A DNA stretch of 64,000 nucleotides, from NCBI GenBank assembly GCA_958295975.1, contig OY282446.1:2023289-2087288 (forward strand). Direction: 5' to 3'. A program made the translations under genes and the position numbers. The notes beneath the pieces were generated by a model. The model did no database searches, was not told the DNA's origin, and worked only from the letters and a program-made list of their open reading frames with translations. Origin of the DNA: Tepidiformaceae bacterium (lineage in GTDB: Bacteria > Chloroflexota > Dehalococcoidia > Tepidiformales > Tepidiformaceae). This document shows, piece after piece, positions 1 to 7,519 of the stretch; the stretch's first letter is position 1, and each line of letters starts with the position of its first letter.

Positions 1-859
1 GCGGTATGTTCCGTGGCGGGACTAGGGATTTCTCTGCCCACTTGTCATAAACGAAGTCAAAAAAACCATCGATTGGACGCAAGGTGGACCGAACTATCTC
101 ATAAAGTTCTCGCCCCGCTACAGTAAAGAGAGCGTTGTTCACATCCATATTTTTCTGTTCTTTCAGATCAATTTCAACGACTTTCCCAAAATAATCAGCA
201 CGTATAGTCCTACTAGACGGCTGTATAATGAATCCAGCAACACCGTTATATCGGAGAATCCCAATGTCTTCAAGGTGCTTTATTGTGAGAAAATCAATTC
301 CTTGATTGTGATAAATTGGGTTCGTATTAATGTCTGAAGAATCAATAACAGGGATCTTCATAGAGTTGATCACCCAGACATACCTACAGACACTAGCGAA
401 CAATTCTGCTTCTCCTTTCCCAAGATCCTCCATGATATTGACTGTCTTTCTCGAGAAAGATCCGGGGTGGTTTGCTTCGCCAGCGAGGATGCGCGCCCAC
501 AGGTCCTGCATCTCTTCATCAGAGATCAGCCGTGCTTTCTCAAAGAAATTGATGATCCAGTCCTGCTCCATTTCGTGGGGCGAAGCGTTGTCTTGATCAA
601 GATGGGGAACGGATTTATCAAGAATCAACTCCATGTTCCTCTGGCGCGTCATTTCTTCGATATTGGCACGATAACGCGCTCTCTCATGCAGGCTTTGCAC
701 ATCGATTTCAGTCTGAGCACGAATGAGGCTAACATCAGCCTCAGCCTTCGCGTTCCGGCGCATTTGCCACGGTCGGAGCAGTCCTCCCACAGCATCCGAC
801 GCGCGCTTGGCCAAAACGGCTGCGGGCATGCCTGCGCCCAACGCCACCAGTTCTTCCAC
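1..859 (-). CDS. DUF2806-family protein, C-terminal end cut off by window edge
   Basis: The minus strand is open from about 925 to the left edge. The translation contains features I recognise from the DUF2806 family: an N-terminal segment ending SDAVGGLLRPWQMRR, a charged helix (AKAEADVSLIRAQTEID), then LWARILAGEANHPGSFSRKT, and near the edge PIDGFFDFVYDKWAEKS. No function is established for this family as far as I know. The start is uncertain. I chose GTG at 859 because GAGGGGG lies about ten bases upstream; TTG at 862 is the alternative. The segment 1-650 is strikingly AT-rich against a genome near 70 percent GC, which suggests recent acquisition. The gene is divergent from apgM. About 286 codons are visible and the family is usually little longer, so only the extreme C-terminus should be missing. 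Confidence 0.7.
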   Translation of the reverse strand, partial: MEELVALGAGMPAAVLAKRASDAVGGLLRPWQMRRNAKAEADVSLIRAQTEIDVQSLHERARYRANIEEMTRQRNMELILDKSVPHLDQDNASPHEMEQDWIINFFEKARLISDEEMQDLWARILAGEANHPGSFSRKTVNIMEDLGKGEAELFASVCRYVWVINSMKIPVIDSSDINTNPIYHNQGIDFLTIKHLEDIGILRYNGVAGFIIQPSSRTIRADYFGKVVEIDLKEQKNMDVNNALFTVAGRELYEIVRSTLRPIDGFFDFVYDKWAEKSLVPPRNIP

Positions 860-952
860 CAAGGGCTGGCCCCCTCGCTTAGACGAATCGCTAACGCTAA
901 GGACTCTACCACGGCGGCAGGATACCGTCGCGCCCCTACGCGCCCCGCGCCG

Positions 953-958
953 TATCAT
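953..958 (+). promoter_or_regulatory. -10 box of apgM (TATCAT)
   Basis: TATCAT lies seven bases before the GTG start of apgM, so transcription would begin at or next to the start codon (leaderless mRNA). No convincing -35 is visible. Confidence 0.5.
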
Positions 959-965
959 CACGGGC

Positions 966-2168
966 GTGGACCTCGAACTGGCCGCGCGCCTCAGCCAGCC
1001 CGCCGATACGAAGGTCGTGCTGTGCGTGCTCGACGGGCTCGGCGGGCTCGAGCGTCCGGAGACGGAGCGCAGCGAGCTCGACCAGTCCAACACGCCCAAC
1101 CTCGACCGCCTCACGGAGACCTCGGACGTGGGGCTGACCGTGCCCGTGGGGATGGGCATCACGCCCGGCAGCGGCCCCGGCCACCTCGCGCTCTTCGGCT
1201 ACGACCCCTACCGCCACGACGTGGGGCGGGGGGTGCTGGAGGCGACGGGCATCGATTTCGCGCTGGGCCCCGACGACGTGGCCGCGCGCGGCAACTTCTG
1301 CACGCTCGACGCGGACGGGAACATCGTCGACCGGCGCGCGGGGCGCATCGCCAGCGAGCGTTCGGCGGCGCTGGTGGAGCGCCTGCGCGGCATCGCGGTG
1401 GACGGCGCGGAGCTGTTCGTGGAGCCCGTGCGCGAGCACCGCTTCGTGCTGGTGCTGCGCGCGCCCGGGCTGGGCGCGGCGGTGAGCGAGACGGACCCGC
1501 AGCGCGAGGGCGTGCCGCCGCTGCCCGCGCGCGGGGCCGACGAAGCGGGCGAGCGCACGGCGGCGCTGGTCAACGGCTTCGCGGCGCAGGCGGGCGCGCT
1601 GCTGGCGGGCGAAGCCGAAGCCAGCGGCCTCACGCTGCGCGGCTTCGCGAAGGTTCCGGCGCTGCCGCAGCTGGAGGACGTGTGGGGGCTGCGCGCCGCC
1701 GCGCTGGCGGTCTACCCGATGTACCGCGGGCTGGCGAAGCTGGCGGGGATGCGGGCGCTGGCCTGTCCGGGGGGCATGGAGCAGCAGCTGGCCGTGGCGC
1801 GCGAGCGCTGGGACGAGTTCGACTACTTCTTCATCCACTACAAGGCGACGGACGCGGCGGGCGAGGACGGCGATTTCGCGGCGAAGGTGCGCGCGCTGGA
1901 GGCGTTCGACGCGCACGTGCCGGACGTGGTGGCGCTGGGCGCGGACGTGCTCATGGTGGCGGGGGACCACTCGACGCCCGCGCTCATGGCCGCGCATTCG
2001 TGGCATCCCGTGCCCTTCCTGCTGCACTCGCGCCACGCGCGCGGCGGCACGGTCCAGCACTTCACCGAGCGCGAGTGCCTGGCGGGCAGCCTCGGCGTGT
2101 TCCCCGCCGTGGAGGTCATGCCGCTGGCCATGGCCCACGCCGGGCGGCTGCGGAAATACGGGGCCTGA
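966..2168 (+). CDS. apgM: 2,3-bisphosphoglycerate-independent phosphoglycerate mutase, archaeal type
   Basis: It interconverts 3- and 2-phosphoglycerate in glycolysis and gluconeogenesis in the cytoplasm. The 400-residue length fits the archaeal-type (ApgM) family of the alkaline phosphatase superfamily, not the longer GpmI. Visible marks are the metal-binding LDGLGG near residue 23, TPNLDRL near 43, ITPGSGPGHLALFGYDP in the 60s-70s carrying the phospho-acceptor serine, and the C-terminal metal motif GDHSTP followed by HSWHPVPF. Open frame continues upstream to 723, but homologues begin near the chosen GTG, which also sits seven bases after a TATCAT box. It is the first gene of an apgM-tpiA-miaA operon; only ten bases separate it from tpiA. 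Confidence 0.93.
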   Translation: MDLELAARLSQPADTKVVLCVLDGLGGLERPETERSELDQSNTPNLDRLTETSDVGLTVPVGMGITPGSGPGHLALFGYDPYRHDVGRGVLEATGIDFALGPDDVAARGNFCTLDADGNIVDRRAGRIASERSAALVERLRGIAVDGAELFVEPVREHRFVLVLRAPGLGAAVSETDPQREGVPPLPARGADEAGERTAALVNGFAAQAGALLAGEAEASGLTLRGFAKVPALPQLEDVWGLRAAALAVYPMYRGLAKLAGMRALACPGGMEQQLAVARERWDEFDYFFIHYKATDAAGEDGDFAAKVRALEAFDAHVPDVVALGADVLMVAGDHSTPALMAAHSWHPVPFLLHSRHARGGTVQHFTERECLAGSLGVFPAVEVMPLAMAHAGRLRKYGA

Positions 2169-2178
2169 GGAGCGCGCG

Positions 2179-2922
2179 ATGCGGCGTCCGTTCATCGCCG
2201 GAAACTGGAAGCTGAACACGACCGAGGCGGAGGCGTCGGCGCTGGCGCTGGCGGTGGCGGAGGCGACCGCGGGCGCGCCCTGCGACGTGGCCGTCTGCCC
2301 GCCCTTCCCCCACCTTGCGGTCGTGCGAGAGGCCGTGCGCGGCAGCGGCGTGGCCGTGGGCGCGCAGGACGTGTACTGGGAGGAAGCGGGCGCGCACACG
2401 GGCGAGGTGAGCGTGGCCACGCTGGCCTCCTACTGCCGCTACGTGATCGTGGGGCACAGCGAGCGCCGCGCCCGCTTCGGCGATACGGATGAGCTGGTGA
2501 ACCGCAAGGCCGCCGCCGTGCTCGCCTCGCCGCTCGACCCCATCGTGGCCGTGGGCGAGACGCTGGCCGAACGCGAGGCGGGCGAGACCGGGGCCGTGCT
2601 CGGGCGGCAGGTGCGGCGTGGGCTGGCGGGGCTGCCCCTGGATGCCCGCCTGACCGTCGCCTACGAGCCCGTCTGGGCCATCGGCACGGGGCGCACGGCC
2701 ACGCCGGAGACGGCTGGCGAGGCCTGCGCGCGCATCCGCGCCCTGCTGCGCGAGCTGGCGGGCGCCGCCGCCGACGGCATCCGCATCCAGTACGGCGGCA
2801 GCGTCACGCCCGACAACGCCGCCGAGCTGCTGGCGCAGCCGGACATCGACGGCGCGCTGGTGGGCGGGGCCTCCCTCGACGCCGCGCGCTTCGCCGCCAT
2901 CGTGGCCGCCGCCGTTGCCTGA
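2179..2922 (+). CDS. tpiA: Triose-phosphate isomerase
   Basis: It converts dihydroxyacetone phosphate to glyceraldehyde 3-phosphate. The 247-residue protein is full length for the TIM-barrel family. The three catalytic positions are visible: Lys11 in GNWKLN, His in VGHSERR near residue 93, and Glu in AYEPVWAIGTG near 162. The phosphate-gripping IQYGGSV segment and the C-terminal ALVGGASL are present. ATG follows a GAGGAG ribosome binding site. It overlaps the start of miaA by eight bases, which points to translational coupling. Confidence 0.97.
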   Translation: MRRPFIAGNWKLNTTEAEASALALAVAEATAGAPCDVAVCPPFPHLAVVREAVRGSGVAVGAQDVYWEEAGAHTGEVSVATLASYCRYVIVGHSERRARFGDTDELVNRKAAAVLASPLDPIVAVGETLAEREAGETGAVLGRQVRRGLAGLPLDARLTVAYEPVWAIGTGRTATPETAGEACARIRALLRELAGAAADGIRIQYGGSVTPDNAAELLAQPDIDGALVGGASLDAARFAAIVAAAVA

Positions 2923-3832
2923 TCCCGCGCGGCGGCTCGTCGCCGTGGTCGGGCCCACCGCCGCCGGCAAGTCCGAAACCGCCCTGGCCCTCGCGGAGCG
3001 CTTCGGCGGCGAGATCGTGAACGCCGACAGCCGCCAGGTCTACCGCGGCATGGACGCGGGCACGGCCAAGCCCCCGCGCGCGGCGCGCGCGCGGCTGCCC
3101 CATCATCTCTACGACATCGTGGACCCCGCGGAGCCCTACAGCCTCGCCCTCTACCGGCGCGACGCCCTCGCTGCCTGCGAGGGCGTCTGGGCGCGGGGCC
3201 GCGCGCCCTGGCTCGTCGGCGGCACGGGACAGTACGTGTGGGCGCTGCTGGAGGGCTGGCGCGTGCCCGACGTGGCCCCGCGGCCAGCGCTCCGCGCCGA
3301 GCTGCGGGCGCTGGCCGTGCGCGAGGGCGTGGAGGCGCTGCACGCGCGTCTGCGCGCGGTCGATCCGGAGGGCGCGGAGCGCATCGACGCGCGCAACGTG
3401 CGCCGCGTCGTGCGCGCCATCGAGGTGCGGCAGGCGACGGGCGAGCCGATCGGCGTGCGGCAGACGAAGGGCGATCCGGGCTTCGCCTGGCTGGCGCTGG
3501 GCGTGGACCGCGAGCGCGATCAGCTGATCTGGCGCATCAACCGGCGCACGGAGGCGATGTTCGCGGGCGGGCTGGTGGAGGAGACGCGCGCGCTGCTCGA
3601 CGGCGGCCTGCCACCCGACGCCTCCGCCCTGTCCTCGATCGGCTACGCCGAGGCCGTGCGCGAGCTGCGCGGCGAGATCACGCGGGAGAAGGCGATCGAG
3701 CTGACCAAGCGCGCCACGAAGCGGCTGGCGCGCCGCCAGCGCCAGTGGTTCCGCCGCCAGGACCCGCGCATCGTCTGGGCCGATGGCCCCGAAGCCGCCG
3801 CCGGAGCCGTCGCGCCCTTCCTGAGCGGCTAG
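2915..3832 (+). CDS. miaA: tRNA dimethylallyltransferase
   Basis: It transfers a dimethylallyl group to N6 of A37 in tRNAs reading UNN codons. The P-loop GPTAAGKS is at residues 14-21, followed by EIVNADSRQVYRGMDAGTAKP, the substrate-binding LPHHLYDIVDP and GGTGQYVWAL. The C-terminal region ends with TKRATKRLARRQRQWFR, typical of MiaA. At 305 residues the length is normal. I take the rare TTG at 2915 as start because it gives the expected N-terminus and overlaps the end of tpiA. Its TAG stop shares the palindrome CTAG (3829-3832) with the stop of the convergent toxin gene. Confidence 0.95.
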   Translation: MPDPARRLVAVVGPTAAGKSETALALAERFGGEIVNADSRQVYRGMDAGTAKPPRAARARLPHHLYDIVDPAEPYSLALYRRDALAACEGVWARGRAPWLVGGTGQYVWALLEGWRVPDVAPRPALRAELRALAVREGVEALHARLRAVDPEGAERIDARNVRRVVRAIEVRQATGEPIGVRQTKGDPGFAWLALGVDRERDQLIWRINRRTEAMFAGGLVEETRALLDGGLPPDASALSSIGYAEAVRELRGEITREKAIELTKRATKRLARRQRQWFRRQDPRIVWADGPEAAAGAVAPFLSG

Positions 3833-4272
3833 CGCCGTCGCCGGGGCGTTGGCCCGGCGTGGGGGAGGAGTTCGAGCGCCTTCACGTGGCGGGGCTGGAG
3901 CAGTCCGAAGTGGCGGTGGTCGAGCGTCGCGAGTTTCGGTTCGCGGAGCCGCTCCACGATGCTCAGCACCGCCGCGTCCACAAAGCCGACGTTTGCATCG
4001 GCGTAGCGTTCGCAGATGGTGGCGATCCGCTCGTAGTCGTCGTACTGCAACTCTTCGATGGAGTAGGCGCCTGCGGTGATGTCGTCGAGCAGGTGAATCA
4101 TGCCATCGGGGCGCTTGCGCCGGGTGAGGAGGTAGTCCACTTCGACGAGCACCGGCGCGGGAATGACAAGACGCTCCCGCGTGGCTTGCAGGAGCGTCCT
4201 GGCTGATTGGTGGTGGGCGTCCCGCCGGTCGAGCGCGGCGTACAGCGGCCCCGTATCAAGGACTAGTGCCAA
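3829..4272 (-). CDS. PIN-domain ribonuclease toxin (VapC-like)
   Basis: This is a 147-residue PIN-domain protein, the fold of VapC endoribonuclease toxins. The acidic active-site set is visible: Asp6 in VLDTGPL, Glu44 in LVEVDYLL, Asp99 in VGFVDAAVLS and Asp118 in ATLDHRHF. The likely start is TTG at 4272; it lies inside the 3' end of the upstream 60-codon gene (10-base overlap), the usual antitoxin-toxin arrangement. Its stop codon overlaps that of convergent miaA. The cleavage target cannot be read from the sequence. I am sure of the PIN fold and fairly sure of toxin function from the pairing. Confidence 0.85.
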   Translation of the reverse strand: MALVLDTGPLYAALDRRDAHHQSARTLLQATRERLVIPAPVLVEVDYLLTRRKRPDGMIHLLDDITAGAYSIEELQYDDYERIATICERYADANVGFVDAAVLSIVERLREPKLATLDHRHFGLLQPRHVKALELLPHAGPTPRRRR

Positions 4273-4445
4273 GAAGGGAGTTCCTTCAGCGCTTCCAGCA
4301 TGTCGCTCGCCAGTTCGGAGGTGTTGGAGGTTCCGGAGTCGATGCTCCCGATGCTGCGCGGCTTCGTCCGCATGGGCGCATCCGGCGCGCTGTCGCTCAG
4401 CCGCTGCACTCGGGGAGCGCGATCCTGCTCCCACATCGTCGCCAT
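4263..4445 (-). CDS. Probable antitoxin of the VapC-like pair
   Basis: A 60-residue protein with a clear ATG and a GGGAGG ribosome binding site eight bases upstream. It overlaps the toxin start by ten bases. The sequence is hydrophilic, with a repeated Ser-Gly stretch (RSIGSIDSGTSNTSE) and a C-terminal amphipathic segment (ELASDMLEALKELPSW) that could be the toxin-binding tail. I do not recognise an AbrB, ribbon-helix-helix or Phd DNA-binding domain in the N-terminal half. The antitoxin assignment rests on size, order and overlap, not on homology. Confidence 0.65.
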   Translation of the reverse strand: MATMWEQDRAPRVQRLSDSAPDAPMRTKPRSIGSIDSGTSNTSELASDMLEALKELPSWH

Positions 4446-4587
4446 GGTGTCCTCCCGCGCCCATCAGTGAGGGCTGTGCCCATTCTGGAGGCAACCGCTC
4501 CCCGTCGTCAACACACGTGTCCGTCTTCGGGCACTGGGCGCTCCGTCGCCACAGGGTAGCACGGGATGCGGGCGCGCCGTGCCCGTG

Positions 4588-4593
4588 TACACT
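4588..4593 (+). promoter_or_regulatory. -10 box of dapF (TACACT)
   Basis: TACACT ends six bases before the dapF ATG, predicting a leaderless transcript. There is no purine-rich ribosome binding site between the two. The same stretch (4446-4599) separates dapF from the divergent toxin-antitoxin operon. Confidence 0.55.
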
Positions 4594-4599
4594 CGCGCC

Positions 4600-5499
4600 A
4601 TGCGCGTCACGAAGATGCACGGGCTCGGCAACGACTATGTGTTCGCGCGCGCCGACGGCGACGAGCGCGACTGGTCCGGCCTTGCCCGCCGCGTGAGCGA
4701 CCGCCACTTCGGCGTCGGGAGCGATGGCCTCATCCTCGCCCTGCCCTCGCGCGTGGCCGACCTGCGCATGCGCATGTTCAACGCCGACGGCTCCGAGGCG
4801 GAGATGTGCGGGAACGGCATCCGCTGCCTTGCCCGCTACGCCGTCGAGGAGGGCATGGTGGCGCCCGACGCCGACGCCGTCGCCATCGAGACGCTGGCGG
4901 GCGTGCTTACGCTCGAGCTGTTCCGCGAGGACGGGGCCGTCACCGCCGCGCGCGTGGACATGGGGCCGCCGAACTTCGATCCCGCCTCCCTGCCCGCCGC
5001 CGTCGATGGCCCCGGCCCGGTCGTCGACCTGCCCCTCGAAGTGGACGGCGTCGCCCTGCGCCTCACGCTCGTGAGCATGGGCAATCCGCACGCCATCCAC
5101 TGGATCGGGGACGACGTGGACGCCTTCCCGCTCGAGCGCATCGGCCCGCTCGTCGAGCGCCATCCGCTCTTCCCCAACCGCGTCAACTTCCAGGTCGTGC
5201 GCGTGCTGGACCGCGGGCACGTGCGCCATCGCGTGTGGGAGCGCGGCACGGGGCTCACGCTGGCCTCGGGCACCAGCGCGTCCGCCGTCTGCGCCGCCGG
5301 GCGCCTCACGGGCCGCACGGACGGCGCCATCGTCGATTCCCTGCCCGGCGGCGACCTCGAACTCGCCTGGGACGGCGAGGGCTCCGTGTTCATGACCGGC
5401 CCCGCCACGCGCGTCTTCGATGCCGACTGGCACGAAGCGCGGGTTCGCACGCCCGCGCGCGCTCCCGTAGACTCCGCCCCATCGGGAGGGACGCCATGA
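4600..5499 (+). CDS. dapF: Diaminopimelate epimerase, with second catalytic Cys replaced by Ser
   Basis: It is expected to interconvert LL- and meso-diaminopimelate for lysine and peptidoglycan synthesis. At 299 residues the length is normal. The N-terminus KMHGLGNDYVF, MFNADGSEAEMCGNGIRC (first catalytic Cys70) and the second-domain segment WERGTGLTLASGTSASAV are all recognisable. The second catalytic Cys normally sits in an A-C-G-[TS]-G motif; here codon 223 (5266-5268) is TCG, Ser. A Cys at 231 is eight residues further on. The enzyme may still work, as Ser/Cys variants exist in the wider fold, or its activity may have changed. ATG 4600 is chosen from the promoter spacing and homologue N-termini. 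Its TGA overlaps the next ATG (ATGA). Confidence 0.9.
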   Translation: MRVTKMHGLGNDYVFARADGDERDWSGLARRVSDRHFGVGSDGLILALPSRVADLRMRMFNADGSEAEMCGNGIRCLARYAVEEGMVAPDADAVAIETLAGVLTLELFREDGAVTAARVDMGPPNFDPASLPAAVDGPGPVVDLPLEVDGVALRLTLVSMGNPHAIHWIGDDVDAFPLERIGPLVERHPLFPNRVNFQVVRVLDRGHVRHRVWERGTGLTLASGTSASAVCAAGRLTGRTDGAIVDSLPGGDLELAWDGEGSVFMTGPATRVFDADWHEARVRTPARAPVDSAPSGGTP

Positions 5500-7454
5500 C
5501 CGCACGCTGGACCCTGACCGCCATCGCCGCCGCGCTGGGCGTGGCGCTGGCCGCATCCGCGGCGCTCGCGCAGCAGACGGGCGGCGTCGCCGATGCCGAC
5601 GGCGACGGTCTCATCGAAGTCTCCTCCCTCGAACAGCTCGACGCCATCCGCTGGGACCTCAATGGCGACGGCGTGGCGGACGACGCGGCCAACGACTCCT
5701 GCCACGCCGCCGCGTTCGACGGGCCCCCGGGCTGTCCCAATGGCGGCTGCAGGGGCTACGAGCTGACGCGGAGCCTCGATTTCCGCGATCCCGCCAGCTA
5801 CGCCTCCGGCGCGGTGAACGCGGCGTGGACGGCGGACGCGGGCTGGGCGCCGATCGGCAGCCACCGCAATCCCTTCACGGGGACGTTCGAAGGCAACGGC
5901 GAGACCATCGCCAACCTCTTCATCGACCGTCCCGACCAGCGCTACGTGGGCCTGTTCGGCGAAGTCGCCGGGACCGTTCGCGGGCTCGGCGTGGTGAACG
6001 CGCGCGTGAACGCCGAGGATACGGCGGGCGGGCTGGCCGGAGCGAACAGCGGCATGGTCGCCGACAGCTACAGCACGGGCGCGGTCTCCAGCTTCAGGGA
6101 TTCCGGCGGGCTGGTAGGGTCGAACTACGGGGACGTCGTGCGCGCTTCCTCGGCGGCCTCCGCGGTCGCGGTCAACGTGGTCGGCGGGCTGGTCGGCATC
6201 AACTACGGTGCCATCGCCGACAGCTCCGCCACCGGCAAGGCGACCGGGCGCGGGCGCGTGGTCGGCGGGCTGGTCGGCATCAACTTCGGCGAGATCGGCG
6301 GCAGCTACACCACGGGCCAGGCGGCGGCCAGCGACGTCGTCGGCGGGATCACCGGCCTCAACCAGGGCCTGATCAGCGGGAGCTACACCACCGGCCTGGT
6401 GTCGGCGAAGGGGGACGACGCCGGCGGGCTCGCGGGCATTAACTACGACACCATCCGCGGAAGCTTCAGCATCGCCCGCGTGTCCGGCCAGCATCGCATC
6501 GGCGGCCTCGCCGGGATGAACCGCGTCTCCGGCGCGATCAGCGGCAGCTACGCCACGGGGCGCGTCTCCGGCATCGTCGGCGTTGGCGGGCTGGCTGGCT
6601 GGAGCATCGGGTCCATTGACACGAGCTACGCCACCGGCGACGTGTTGGCGACGGAGAGCGACGTTGGCGGGCTGGTCGGGCGCAACGGCGGCGCCATTCG
6701 CGTCAGCTACGCCACCGGCGACATCACCGCCAGCCACCGCGTGGGCGGGCTGGTCGGCTACAGCAACGGCGACGGCGAAATTCGCGACGCCTACGCCGCC
6801 GGTACCGTCTCCGGGCAATTCGAGGCGGGCGGGCTGGTCGGCTGGAACGCCGGCGACATCGGCGCCAGCTACGCCACGGGCGTGGTGACCAGCATCCGCG
6901 ACACGGGCGGGCTGGTCGGCGAGAACGAGGCGAGCGGCGCCATCACGAACAGCTACTGGGACGTCGAAACGTCCGGCCTCGCCGTGGGCGTGGCCTATGG
7001 CGACCCCCAGGGCGCCCAGGGCAAGACGACCTCCACGCTGCAGACGCCCCCTCCCGCCGACGTCGCGTGCGCCGACGTCTTCCCGCCTCCCGCCGAATGC
7101 ACCTTCGTCAGCTGGGACGGCGACGTCTGGGACTTCGGCGACGGCAGCCAGTATCCGGCGCTGAAGGCGGACCTCGACGGCGACGGCGTGGCATCGGCGG
7201 GGGAGTTCGGCGCGCAGCCGGGGACGGTCGCCCAGCGGCTTTCCACGCCCTCGCTGGAGATCGCCCGCCTGCTCAGCGGCATCGCCCGGTCGCTCGACGT
7301 CGACGGGGCCGTGGCGCGCGCCCACATGGCGCGGGCCGCCTGCCGGAATGCGATCGACGCCCTGTCGGACGTGCGGCCGGCCAGCGACGGGGCGCGGCGC
7401 GGCGCCGTGGCCCTCATCCGGCTCTGCATCGACATCGACCGCTCCTCGCGCTAG
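5496..7454 (+). CDS. Secreted GLUG-repeat protein
   Basis: A 652-residue exported protein. A Sec signal peptide occupies residues 1-26 (LTAIAAALGVALAASAALA before QQ). Next comes a short acidic D-x-D-G-D-G-L-I-E-V segment of calcium-binding type, then about a dozen GLUG units of 25-30 residues between roughly residues 165 and 490. Each carries a variant of VGGLVG-x-N-x-G followed by SYATG. A SYWDVETSG segment follows and closes the array, as in other GLUG proteins. The C-terminal 150 residues are of unknown type. GLUG domains are found in secreted or adhesive proteins, and no enzymatic activity is implied. It starts within the dapF stop codon (ATGA), an unlikely functional partner, and may simply be read through. 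Confidence 0.85.
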   Translation: MTARWTLTAIAAALGVALAASAALAQQTGGVADADGDGLIEVSSLEQLDAIRWDLNGDGVADDAANDSCHAAAFDGPPGCPNGGCRGYELTRSLDFRDPASYASGAVNAAWTADAGWAPIGSHRNPFTGTFEGNGETIANLFIDRPDQRYVGLFGEVAGTVRGLGVVNARVNAEDTAGGLAGANSGMVADSYSTGAVSSFRDSGGLVGSNYGDVVRASSAASAVAVNVVGGLVGINYGAIADSSATGKATGRGRVVGGLVGINFGEIGGSYTTGQAAASDVVGGITGLNQGLISGSYTTGLVSAKGDDAGGLAGINYDTIRGSFSIARVSGQHRIGGLAGMNRVSGAISGSYATGRVSGIVGVGGLAGWSIGSIDTSYATGDVLATESDVGGLVGRNGGAIRVSYATGDITASHRVGGLVGYSNGDGEIRDAYAAGTVSGQFEAGGLVGWNAGDIGASYATGVVTSIRDTGGLVGENEASGAITNSYWDVETSGLAVGVAYGDPQGAQGKTTSTLQTPPPADVACADVFPPPAECTFVSWDGDVWDFGDGSQYPALKADLDGDGVASAGEFGAQPGTVAQRLSTPSLEIARLLSGIARSLDVDGAVARAHMARAACRNAIDALSDVRPASDGARRGAVALIRLCIDIDRSSR

Positions 7455-7474
7455 CGCCGCTCCCCGCGCTCGCG

Positions 7475-7480
7475 TATCGT
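7475..7480 (+). promoter_or_regulatory. -10 box of the Rieske oxygenase gene (TATCGT)
   Basis: TATCGT lies 39 bases upstream of the ATG at 7520. A CTGGAG ribosome binding site is at about 7509-7514, so this transcript has a conventional leader. Confidence 0.4.
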
Positions 7481-7519
7481 GGACGCATCACCCGCGCGCC
7501 GTCGCGCCTGGAGCCGCCA

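Noticed and set aside
467-965. Upstream extensions of the apgM region frames starting at 467 or 723
   Set aside because: They overlap the DUF2806 gene on the other strand and lie before the N-terminus expected for ApgM; the -10 box at 953 fits the GTG at 966.
4836-7325. 829-codon open frame on the minus strand opposite dapF and the GLUG gene
   Set aside because: It is a shadow frame produced by high GC codon bias; the plus strand encodes recognisable DapF and GLUG protein, and the minus translation is low-complexity with no family.
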